A DNA stretch of 5,390 nucleotides from Gammaproteobacteria bacterium (GTDB taxonomy: Bacteria > Pseudomonadota > Gammaproteobacteria > Steroidobacterales > Steroidobacteraceae), in contig JAQGOE010000055.1 in assembly GCA_028293725.1 (NCBI GenBank), forward strand, positions 1 to 5,390. The letters are read 5' to 3'. Position 1 is the first letter of the stretch, and each line of letters opens with the position of its first letter. A program made the translations under genes and the position numbers. The notes below the pieces were generated by a model. That model was given only the letters and a program-made list of their open reading frames with translations, made no database searches and was not told the origin of the DNA. Of this stretch, positions 1 through 5,390 are shown piece by piece.

Positions 1-399
1 GCGGTACATCGACTTGAAGTTAGCCGCCGAAATGCAGTACCCGTCACGGCCGTTGCGGCTGTTGTATACGATGTAGTCGCCGCGCTTGTAGCTCGACGCG
101 CCCTCCTTGGTTTTGATGCTCCCCGCCTCCGCCGCCTTCTCGGCCCACACGGGCGCGACCTTCTCGTAAGTGCCCGGGCGAAGCGCGCCAGCAGCCGTCC
201 GCTGCTGGCGATAAGTCCTGGCAAAGCTCTTGGCGTCGACTGTGTAGACATCCCCGCTGTTGTCGACGAGCCAATCGCCGCGTTTAGCTCGTTGCTTGGC
301 GCCCCATTTCTGGTACTCGAAACCGTCGAACTTCAGGTCGAGCTTGATGGCAATGACCTTTTGCTTCGCCTTTTTCTGGTATTTGCGCCGCGTGCCCAT
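1..399 (-). CDS. Two-module hypothetical protein, 3' end beyond window
   Basis: The reading frame starts at ATG 399-397 and stays open to position 1, giving 133 residues with no stop; the C-terminus lies outside the window. GAGGAA (410-405) sits 5 nt before the ATG, which supports this start. I do not recognise the family. The protein is basic at the N-terminus (GTRRKYQKKAKQK), with no signal peptide or membrane segment, so it is probably cytoplasmic. It contains two diverged copies of one module: residues 13-64 and 79-133. Each has a KRGD[WY][LI]V-N core (39-47 and 105-113), followed 17 or 20 residues after the Asp by a Phe in an 'F---YR' end (59-64 and 128-133). The start lies 43 bp downstream of the patatin stop on the same strand, so co-transcription with it is likely. 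A small ligand-binding or adaptor role for the phospholipase is only a guess. Confidence 0.8.
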   Translation of the reverse strand, partial: MGTRRKYQKKAKQKVIAIKLDLKFDGFEYQKWGAKQRAKRGDWLVDNSGDVYTVDAKSFARTYRQQRTAAGALRPGTYEKVAPVWAEKAAEAGSIKTKEGASSYKRGDYIVYNSRNGRDGYCISAANFKSMYR

Positions 400-442
400 G
401 GGTCTTCCTCACTGTTGCCTACGGCGCATTCTCCGCTATCTG

Positions 443-1633
443 CTATGAAGTTCGGACCCCCGTGTCCGTGAGCGGCAGATCGAAAGAAATGGGGAAGTCG
501 TCCTCCCGCAGGTCTCGTTGCGCCGCGAGCACCCCCAGCCGGTGAAGGACATCCATATTGGCCGGCGCGTCCATCGCGGTGAGGGACTGTATCTGCTCGA
601 TATTCGTGAGGCTGGCGTCCAGTTTCTGGACCTGGGCCACGGTCAGGTCGACGTTGTAGCGCAAGTAGTTCACCAGAGGGGCTCCGGCCACTAAATCGTG
701 CTGCAGATCGCCGATTTCCCGATCGATGGTCCGCGCCGTGCGGCTGCTCGACATCCATTGCAGCATGATTTCCTGCAACGAGGCGGCGTCAGACATGAGT
801 GCCAGCAGACCTTTCAACGCCTGTGCAGCGGGGATGTTGTCACGCTTGACCGCCGGGTCCGCGGCGCCCGTGCCGACGGACACCAGTAGGAGCTTGTCGG
901 CACCGGTAGGCCAGCCAATCCGATAGCCATCCATTGTCGCGTACATCATGGCCATCAGGGCCGGGTTGTTGAACGGGCTCATGCCTCCGTCGATGAAATC
1001 GCCCGCGGCCGGCTTCTTCCCCGGGGCCGTTGCGATGGTGATCGACTCAGGGTCGAAATAGGCAGGCGCCGCCGTTGAGGCCCGAACGATCTGCCACAAG
1101 GGATAGTCGCCATTTCCGACGATGTTGTTGGCGCGGGCGGGGAAGTACTTGCCGCGCGGATTGTTACTTACCGGCCAGCAGCTGCCGGTGTCGATCCGCT
1201 TGGTCACGACCAGGAGGCCGGTCTCCAGTCGCGGGCTTCCTAGGGTGGTGTCGGCTCCGAAGACTTCTTTGAGCTGCGCGATCAACTTGTCTTTGTCGTA
1301 TTTCGCTCGTAGTAGGCCGTCGCGTAGGAAGCCTTTCTGGAAGACCTCTGAGCCTAAGGACATGTATTTGGCCCGGAGTTCCTCCACGCTCCAGCCGAGC
1401 GCTAAGGTTGCGGCGATGATGGCGCCTGTTGAGGTGCCGGCGATCAGGTCGAAGTAGTGGGAGAGTCGGAAGTCGGGGGAGCCACCGTGGCGCTGGCGTA
1501 GGATGTCTTCGACTTTTTGGAGAATTCCCAGGGTCAGGATGCCGCGTAGGCCGCCGCCGTCTAGGGCCAGGATTCTTTTGGGTTTCCCGTCCGGGCTGAG
1601 ATGCTCGTCTCGAGTCCGCTTCGCGTAGGTCAT
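443..1633 (-). CDS. Patatin-like phospholipase (lipid acyl hydrolase)
   Basis: The 396-residue protein carries the full patatin active site. The oxyanion-hole loop DGGGLRG is at residues 25-31, the nucleophile elbow GTSTG at 66-70 (Ser68), and the catalytic Asp in DGG at 215-217, forming the Ser-Asp dyad that hydrolyses acyl ester bonds of phospholipids. The conserved 'RASTAAPAYF' segment (184-193) is also present. The patatin domain covers about residues 19-225; the remaining ~170 residues are less recognisable. No signal peptide is seen, so the enzyme should act from the cytoplasm on the inner membrane. Start choice: AAAAGGGGAG (1650-1641) lies 7 nt upstream of the ATG. The next gene begins 43 bp downstream on the same strand. 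Bacterial patatins of this kind include toxic effectors of defence systems such as CapV of CBASS, but no nucleotide cyclase is visible here, so that role is inference. The catalytic assignment is firm; the substrate is not. Confidence 0.95.
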   Translation of the reverse strand: MTYAKRTRDEHLSPDGKPKRILALDGGGLRGILTLGILQKVEDILRQRHGGSPDFRLSHYFDLIAGTSTGAIIAATLALGWSVEELRAKYMSLGSEVFQKGFLRDGLLRAKYDKDKLIAQLKEVFGADTTLGSPRLETGLLVVTKRIDTGSCWPVSNNPRGKYFPARANNIVGNGDYPLWQIVRASTAAPAYFDPESITIATAPGKKPAAGDFIDGGMSPFNNPALMAMMYATMDGYRIGWPTGADKLLLVSVGTGAADPAVKRDNIPAAQALKGLLALMSDAASLQEIMLQWMSSSRTARTIDREIGDLQHDLVAGAPLVNYLRYNVDLTVAQVQKLDASLTNIEQIQSLTAMDAPANMDVLHRLGVLAAQRDLREDDFPISFDLPLTDTGVRTS

Positions 1634-2102
1634 GGCGTTGCTCCCCTTTTACTGTGGACGACTGAGATCCGAATCGATTGAGCCCTTGAAGGGAGTGTGC
1701 GCCAAGACGGCCGCAATCGCGACATGGAAGTCAGGCCGCGCGAGGTCTTCGAAATAGACGCCGCGCCGACCGTTACACGCTGACTGGAACCGCTCACGTT
1801 GGGGGAGTGAGAGATGATGATGGCGACAGTGCGATCGTTACAGTCGCTTTTACCGGCTACAGCCTGCAGGCGCCGTGCGCGGCGGAGTGTCGCGCCGGTT
1901 CGTTACTGCGGTCATAAGGAAACGGTTCCCATTCGACAGAGCGGCCATTCGAAGTCATCCCAGAGAGCAACGGTTCGGCGCTGGTTATCGGTTCGCGGCC
2001 GCTGCGTACACCGATCGACACCTGCAGCGCCCTCACCTCACGGCGGCTACGCCTCGTCGTCGAAGTCGAAGTACTGGCAGACCTCGTTGAGCACAGCGGT
2101 AA
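1634..2102. other. Gap without an intact gene, upstream of patatin
   Basis: No convincing gene is seen in this stretch. It must hold the leftward promoter of the patatin gene, but I could not pick -35 and -10 boxes with confidence. A short palindrome, CCCTTGAAGGG, lies at 1683-1693, about 50 bp upstream of the patatin start. On the plus strand, one frame stays open from 1690 to 1914 and again from 1918 to 2169, interrupted only by TAA at 1915-1917; it has no ATG and no recognisable motif. GGGGGAG followed by ATG at 1814 looks like a translation start, but the protein that follows has a composition typical of out-of-frame GC-rich DNA. The stretch may be the eroded 5' part of the STAND gene that follows, but no P-loop or other family motif supports this. 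Confidence 0.5.
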
Positions 2103-2510
2103 CGATCTGCTCCTCGATCGTCTCTGCTCACTTCGCGCGACTCTGCCTGGGGTGGGGAGGCGCGGCCGATTGAGTTGGCGGTGTGGTCGGATGATGAGGG
2201 GGCGGATTTTCTCGCGGCACGGCTGCCTGGTAGTAACCGCAGCGAGCTGGTGCAGTTGAGTCGCGCGTTGGGAGGGTTACAGCTTGCGTTGGAGCAAGCG
2301 GCCGCATTCCTCGAGTAGACTCGGGGGTCGGTTGCGGAATATCGTAGGCAAATCGACAGTGTGGACACTGCGGCGCTCATGTTGGATGAAGGGCGTGCCA
2401 GTACGGGGTATGAGCGGTCTGTGCTGGCGACGCTGTCATTCGTCGACGCTCTTTCGGTATGTCTGGGCCATCTGAGCTCACGAGTTGCGTCAATCGCAAA
2501 AGCGACTTGA
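2103..2510 (+). pseudogene. NB-ARC/STAND NTPase fragment, nonsense-interrupted
   Basis: Read in the frame of codon 2124, the DNA encodes the distal part of an NB-ARC (STAND) ATPase domain. 'LLTSRDSAWGG' (2124-2156) matches the sensor motif (V/I)L(I/L)TSR-x-x-W. Next come 'ELAVWS' and 'ADFLAARLPG' (2172-2228), then the GLPLALEQAAA-type motif, here 'GGLQLALEQAAAFLE' (2271-2315). TAG at 2316-2318 interrupts the frame, but family-like sequence resumes at once ('TRGSVAEYRRQID', then 'LLDEGRASTGYERSVLATLS'-like residues to about 2450), and the frame ends at TGA 2508-2510. The TAG stands where family members usually have Glu, so a GAG to TAG change is the simplest explanation. Upstream, TAA at 2100-2102 closes the frame; the Walker A/B half, any effector domain and the C-terminal repeats are missing. 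Intact relatives are large signal-sensing proteins, many of them in antiphage or regulatory roles. This copy cannot make a working ATPase. Confidence 0.8.
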
Positions 2511-2626
2511 ATGTGAGTGGCGCCACACGCCAGAACGTGGGACTGGATGCGGGGAAGTCCGCATGTGTCCGGTTGTCCCATTCGTTGGGTCCATCATCCG
2601 CCGCGCCGCGTTGCAAATGGGTCAAT

Positions 2627-2642
2627 GTCATCGATCGATGAC
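2627..2642. promoter_or_regulatory. hipBA operator-like site 1 (perfect palindrome)
   Basis: GTCATCGATCGATGAC is a perfect 16-bp palindrome ending 3 bp before the -35 hexamer of the hipBA promoter. It is the best copy of a motif that recurs twice more downstream, each centred on CGATCG, so it is a probable HipB dimer binding site. HipB proteins are known to autorepress their operons through palindromic operators; this particular sequence as a HipB site is inference from position and repetition. Confidence 0.68.
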
Positions 2643-2645
2643 TTC

Positions 2646-2675
2646 TTGACATGTCACCGATCGCGTACTTATGCT
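2646..2675 (+). promoter_or_regulatory. Predicted sigma-70-type promoter of hipBA
   Basis: A perfect -35 box TTGACA (2646-2651) is followed after 18 bp by TATGCT (2670-2675), which matches TATAAT at four positions including the key first two and last bases. Transcription would start near 2682, leaving a leader of about 28 nt before the chosen hipB ATG at 2710. Operator-like site 2 fills the spacer, and sites 1 and 3 flank the promoter, an arrangement expected for strong autorepression. Confidence 0.75.
2653..2668. promoter_or_regulatory. hipBA operator-like site 2 (in promoter spacer)
   Basis: GTCACCGATCGCGTAC agrees with operator-like site 1 at 12 of 16 positions and keeps the left half GTCA-CGATCG intact. 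It lies between the -35 and -10 boxes, with its centre 26 bp from the centre of site 1. Binding here would directly block RNA polymerase. The right half is degenerate, so affinity may depend on cooperation with the neighbouring sites. Confidence 0.55.
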
Positions 2676-2679
2676 CCGT

Positions 2680-2695
2680 GTCTTCGATCGGTCAC
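2680..2695. promoter_or_regulatory. hipBA operator-like site 3 (at predicted start of transcription)
   Basis: GTCTTCGATCGGTCAC agrees with site 1 at 13 of 16 positions. Its centre is 27 bp from that of site 2, and it overlaps the predicted transcription start near 2682. It also forms a near-perfect inverted repeat with site 2: TGTCACCGATCG at 2652-2663 against CGATCGGTCACA at 2685-2696 is 11 of 12. Together the three sites form a regularly spaced array across the promoter. Confidence 0.6.
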
Positions 2696-2709
2696 ATCGG
2701 CAACAGCTC

Positions 2710-3000
2710 ATGCGTATCCGCAGTCCGTCAGAACTAGGTGCCCTCATTCGTGGCAGGCGCCGGCAGCTGGGTCTCGAGCAGAGCGCGCTGGCAGAGAAAG
2801 TAGGCGTCAGCCGGCAGTGGATCATCGAGATTGAGAAAGGCAAATCGCGCGCCGCAATCGGGCTGATCCTGCGCACGCTGAACGCGCTCGGCATCTTTCT
2901 GGATGCCCGGAACGAGCCGGCCGAGAAAGCGAAGACATCGGCCTCGAAGGTTGACCTCGATGCAATCATCGAAGCGGCTCGGAAGCCGCGCCGCCCGTGA
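2710..3000 (+). CDS. hipB: HipB-like antitoxin, XRE-family repressor
   Basis: This 96-residue DNA-binding protein is the predicted antitoxin and autorepressor of the HipA kinase that follows. An XRE-type helix-turn-helix covers about residues 8-61: 'LGALIRGRRRQLGLEQSALA' opens the domain, 'VGVSRQWIIEIEKGK' (31-45) holds the turn and recognition helix, and 'LILRTLNALGI' closes it. The tail (62-96) is polar and ends in 'AARKPRRP'. E. coli HipB is of similar size (88 aa). The same frame contains an earlier ATG at 2671, but that codon lies inside the predicted -10 box and before the expected transcription start, and the helix-turn-helix begins just after 2710, so 2710 is preferred. No strong ribosome binding site precedes 2710. 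The stop overlaps the hipA start as GTGA (2997-3000), implying translational coupling. The family call is firm; the start is moderately sure. Confidence 0.92.
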   Translation: MRIRSPSELGALIRGRRRQLGLEQSALAEKVGVSRQWIIEIEKGKSRAAIGLILRTLNALGIFLDARNEPAEKAKTSASKVDLDAIIEAARKPRRP

Positions 3001-4277
3001 GTTCCCGTGAATTGATCGCCTTGAGCGGCAAGACGCCGGTCGGCCGTGTGCTCCGCAACAACAAGGGTCGTCTGAAGTTTCTATATGAGGAAGCGTGGCG
3101 ATCGACCGACGAAGCCTTTCCTCTATCTGTGTCGATGCCGTTGACTTCGCTGGAACACTCTCACGAGAGGATCGATGCCTTCCTGTGGGGACTGTTGCCT
3201 GACAACCCGACGGTTCTCGACAATTGGGGCCGTCAGTTTCAGGTTTCGCCGCGCAACGCCTTTGCGTTGCTTTCACACGTGGGTGAGGACTGCGCCGGAG
3301 CGGTGCAGTTCATCCCTCCGGAGCGCGTGGCGGCATTGCTCGCGAAGCGAGCCGAGCGCGTCCTTTGGCTGACCGAGCAGGAAGTCGCTGAACGGCTGCG
3401 CATTCTGCGGGCCGATCACTCGGCCTGGCGACTGCAGGGCGACACCGGCCTGTTCAGCCTCGCAGGCGCGCAGCCAAAGACGGCTCTTATGTTTGAAAAG
3501 GGCCGCTGGGGAGTTCCTTCGGGGCGCACTCCGACCACGCACATTCTGAAGCCACCTGTCGGTCCTCTCGCTGGATTCATTCTAAATGAGCATCTGTGTC
3601 TGCAGCTCGCTCGTCGCCTCGAATTCCCGACGGCAAACTCCCGTGTGATGTCATTTGACGGCGAGCGCGCGATCGTCGTCGAACGGTTTGATCGGGCTCG
3701 CCGTGCGGAAGGCTGGCTCCGTATACACCAGGAGGATCTGTGTCAGGCGCTGGGCGTGCACCCTTCGCGTAAGTATCAACACGATGGCGGCCCCGGTCCC
3801 AAGGCGATCGTCGAACTCATACGAAATCACTCGAGTGCGCCCAACGAAGATGTCGTAACTTTCGTGGATGCGTTGGCGTTTAACTGGCTGATTGCCGGCA
3901 CGGATGCTCATGCCAAGAATTACGGTGTGCTCATTGCCCCCGGGCGGGTACGCCTCGCGCCACTCTACGACGTCGCCAGCGTGCTCCCCTATCCTCGATT
4001 CGATGTAAATCGAATCAAGCTGGCCATGAAGATCGGAGAACGGTATCGAATGGGTGAGATCCGTCGTGGCGACTGGCTGAAGGCCGCCGTACAGATGCAG
4101 TTAGATTCAGACTCGCTCCTCGAGCGGATCACGCGCATGGCGGAAGCGATCCCTGAGCTGGCGCCGGAAACTGGAGCCGAGCTGAAGCATGCAGGGCTTA
4201 CAGATCCCATCGTTGACCGGCTGGTTACAAGGCTGGTAGGGCGAGCCCAATTGTGCTTGAAGCGGATCGGGCGTTGA
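2997..4277 (+). CDS. hipA: HipA-like Ser/Thr protein kinase toxin
   Basis: This 426-residue protein is close to the E. coli HipA length (440 aa) and has both family parts: an N-terminal subdomain (about 5-108) and the kinase core (about 150-395). Visible motifs are 'FSLAGAQPKTAL' (153-164), whose Ser154 corresponds to the autophosphorylated serine of E. coli HipA; 'HILKPP' (182-187) with the ATP-binding Lys185; 'VERFDR' (228-233); 'HQEDLCQALG' (244-253); 'GTDAHAKNYG' (301-310) with catalytic Asp303 and metal-binding Asn308; and 'LYDV' (323-326) with the DFG-equivalent Asp325. Nothing essential is missing, so an active kinase is expected. HipA of E. coli phosphorylates glutamyl-tRNA synthetase, inhibiting translation and promoting persistence; other homologues use different targets, so the substrate here is unknown. 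The GTG start overlaps the hipB stop by four bases. Expression should be held down by HipB at the upstream operators. No clear terminator follows before the convergent SWIM gene. Confidence 0.96.
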   Translation: MSSRELIALSGKTPVGRVLRNNKGRLKFLYEEAWRSTDEAFPLSVSMPLTSLEHSHERIDAFLWGLLPDNPTVLDNWGRQFQVSPRNAFALLSHVGEDCAGAVQFIPPERVAALLAKRAERVLWLTEQEVAERLRILRADHSAWRLQGDTGLFSLAGAQPKTALMFEKGRWGVPSGRTPTTHILKPPVGPLAGFILNEHLCLQLARRLEFPTANSRVMSFDGERAIVVERFDRARRAEGWLRIHQEDLCQALGVHPSRKYQHDGGPGPKAIVELIRNHSSAPNEDVVTFVDALAFNWLIAGTDAHAKNYGVLIAPGRVRLAPLYDVASVLPYPRFDVNRIKLAMKIGERYRMGEIRRGDWLKAAVQMQLDSDSLLERITRMAEAIPELAPETGAELKHAGLTDPIVDRLVTRLVGRAQLCLKRIGR

Positions 4278-4350
4278 ATCGACGTTTCAGCGGGACGATG
4301 GGTAAAGAGTAACACCGCGAAAGGCACGACGCTATTGACGGTGGCGCAGG

Positions 4351-5202
4351 TCATACTCTCGCCTGGCGTCGCGCCGTCGCGCCCTTCTTTTTCTTGTTCT
4401 TTCGAGCGGCGGCCGTGCTCCCGGTGACTTTCCGCGAGGACTTCTTAGCTGACTTCCTGGCGGCCTTTGCGGCCGCCGGCGGTTTCGCTTCCAACGAGAC
4501 CAGGTCGAGTCCGAACACAGCGGCGAGTTTCGACGAGTCCAGGATGCGGCTGGCGGCCGGCTGTTGTTGGATCGGGAATCCGCCCTCGCCTGCTCGCGCG
4601 ACGAGCTCTTTGGCGTCAACCTTTCTCAGGCGGAACAACAATTCCGGTTCTGCGTCGAGCCGGGAGCCGATCCCGTAGAGCGTCGCGGCCACGTGTTTGC
4701 ACATCGCTGCGGCGTCCGGACAACTGCAACTGAATGTGATCTCCTTGGGCGAAGGGAAAAGGCCGGCGCCGGGACGTGCCATGCGCTCCATGACGGCTGT
4801 TGACAGTTGTCCTTGCAGTAATTCCACCCACGAGTCGATTGATTGGGCACAGTCGCGCGAGATGCTTTGCCAGTGTGCTGCGGGGACTGGCGAGATCTTC
4901 ACCTTGATTTGATAGAGATCCGATCCCATGACCTGCGCAACGACCTCGCCTGCTTCGATCTTGAGATCGATTACTGAGCCATTGCGCAGGTACGTCCGTC
5001 CTCGGGGTAGCCGGCTCGAGTAATCGCTGTAGCGCTCGAGATTCTGGCACCAGGCCTTGCCCCAGTATGTCTTCGCAACGAGACCGCGGGCTGCTGTGAT
5101 GGGTGAAAGAGTCTCGCCCGCGAGCTTTAGTTTCGCGACGAGGCGCGCGGCCCGCTCGCGACGCTTCGCTACGGGGACATAGGGCTTCCAGCTAAAATCC
5201 AT
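4351..5202 (-). CDS. SWIM zinc-finger protein with Lys/Ala-rich tail
   Basis: The 283-residue protein has a SWIM zinc finger at about residues 156-172: 'FSCSCPDAAAMCKH' gives C159-x-C161-x6-C168-x-H170, the CxCxnCxH pattern that binds zinc and mediates DNA or protein contacts. The N-terminal part has the conserved 'TYWGKAWCQNLE' (45-56) and 'SRLPRGRTYLRNGSV' (63-77) segments common in bacterial SWIM proteins encoded beside Snf2 helicases. Residues 240-283 are a low-complexity tail rich in Lys, Ala and Arg (including KNKKKK), resembling histone H1-like tails and probably binding DNA non-specifically. GGAAAG (5215-5210) lies 7 nt before the ATG. The gene begins 27 bp after the stop of a Snf2 gene on the same strand, so they should form an operon, with the SWIM protein probably an accessory to the helicase. 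It is convergent with hipA, 73 bp apart. Its biological role is not established. Confidence 0.92.
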   Translation of the reverse strand: MDFSWKPYVPVAKRRERAARLVAKLKLAGETLSPITAARGLVAKTYWGKAWCQNLERYSDYSSRLPRGRTYLRNGSVIDLKIEAGEVVAQVMGSDLYQIKVKISPVPAAHWQSISRDCAQSIDSWVELLQGQLSTAVMERMARPGAGLFPSPKEITFSCSCPDAAAMCKHVAATLYGIGSRLDAEPELLFRLRKVDAKELVARAGEGGFPIQQQPAASRILDSSKLAAVFGLDLVSLEAKPPAAAKAARKSAKKSSRKVTGSTAAARKNKKKKGATARRQARV

Positions 5203-5229
5203 ACGGTCACTTTCCGAATATTGCGCAGG

Positions 5230-5390
5230 TCAGGTGTCTGCCCGTGCCGAATGAATGTCGAGCGCCACGAGGTCGAGCAACTGTTTGTCGCTCACCAGTC
5301 CCTCGCGACCGAAGACGTTACCGAGGTACGTCGCGATCGGCGATGTCGCTTCCTGAAATTGGGTGAACACGAGCATCTTTTCTTGCTTGG
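5230..5390 (-). pseudogene. 3' end of Snf2-family helicase with internal deletion
   Basis: The frame enters from beyond the right edge and ends at TGA 5232-5230; 52 residues are visible. 'EKMLVFTQFQEATSPIATYL' followed by 'GNVFGREGLV' (5382-5293) is the start of the second RecA-like lobe of bacterial Snf2 helicases, including motif IV (LVFTQF). In intact relatives this leads into 'LHGGT', then motif V ('KAGGTGLNLT') and motif VI ('QATDRAFRIGQ'). Here it passes at about 5292 straight into 'SDKQLLDLVALDIHSA', which looks like the extreme C-terminus of the same family. The simplest reading is an in-frame deletion of roughly 100-150 codons (my estimate) that removes motifs V and VI. Such a protein should lack ATP-driven translocation. 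The upstream part is not visible, so it is unknown whether the rest is intact and the product is still made. Family assignment is strong; the deletion is a reading against remembered family sequence. Confidence 0.78.

Noticed and set aside
333..758. 141-residue minus-strand frame overlapping the patatin 3' end
   Set aside because: It lies in another frame of the same strand across two supported genes and shows out-of-frame composition.
443..1633. Naming the patatin CapV of a CBASS system
   Set aside because: No CD-NTase or other CBASS gene is visible, and the patatin motifs alone do not separate CapV from other cytoplasmic patatins.
1814..2173. 119-residue plus-strand frame preceded by GGGGGAG
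   Set aside because: Despite a ribosome-binding-site-like sequence, the product is rich in Arg/Ser/Cys with no motif, and it overlaps the recognisable STAND frame in another frame.
2540..2570. 'AGKS' resembling a Walker A motif downstream of the STAND fragment
   Set aside because: The GxxxxGK[ST] spacing is not met, it lies on the wrong side of the NB-ARC remnant, and the surrounding frame is not recognisable.
2033..2581. 182-residue minus-strand frame
   Set aside because: It is the antisense shadow of the NB-ARC fragment; its composition is Ser/Arg-rich and no family motif is seen.
2671..2709. Longer HipB starting at ATG 2671
   Set aside because: This ATG lies inside the predicted -10 box and before the expected transcription start, has no ribosome binding site, and would add 13 residues ahead of the normal start of the domain.
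4278..4350. Terminator between the convergent hipA and SWIM genes
   Set aside because: No GC-rich hairpin followed by a T-run was found on either strand.
4616..5050. 144-residue minus-strand frame inside the SWIM gene
   Set aside because: The SWIM frame carries the zinc-binding residues and conserved segments; this one has no motif.

Overview
The window is GC-rich bacterial DNA with tightly packed genes. It fits a soil or environmental proteobacterium or acidobacterium, but nothing in it fixes the taxon. It looks like an accessory region: a patatin-type phospholipase, the relic of a STAND (NB-ARC) NTPase, a complete HipBA toxin-antitoxin pair, and a SWIM/Snf2 gene pair whose helicase member is damaged.

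Left part (1-1633, minus strand): a complete patatin-like lipid acyl hydrolase (443-1633) is followed after 43 bp by a small gene (399 to beyond position 1) that encodes two diverged copies of an unrecognised 'RGD[W/Y]-V-N ... F---YR' module. Both have good ribosome binding sites and read in the same direction, so they are probably one operon.

Middle (1634-2645): no intact gene is evident. The recognisable content is a decayed plus-strand fragment of an NB-ARC/STAND NTPase (about 2103-2510). It lacks the P-loop end, and a TAG codon interrupts it in frame, with family-like sequence continuing on both sides.

Right-middle (2627-4277, plus strand): a hipBA module. A TTGACA/TATGCT promoter is overlaid by three similar 16-bp operator-like sites centred on CGATCG, spaced 26 and 27 bp apart. 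HipB (96 aa) and HipA (426 aa, all kinase motifs present) overlap by the four bases GTGA. HipA would be the Ser/Thr kinase toxin, with HipB as antitoxin and autorepressor.

Right end (4351-5390, minus strand, convergent with hipA): a SWIM zinc-finger protein with a long Lys/Ala-rich tail lies 27 bp downstream of the 3' end of a Snf2-family helicase gene. The visible helicase end joins motif IV directly to the extreme C-terminus, as if helicase motifs V and VI had been removed by an in-frame deletion.

No tRNA, rRNA, CRISPR array, insertion sequence or convincing terminator was seen. The points most worth following are the patatin/two-module cassette, the three-site hipBA operator and the internally deleted Snf2 gene.
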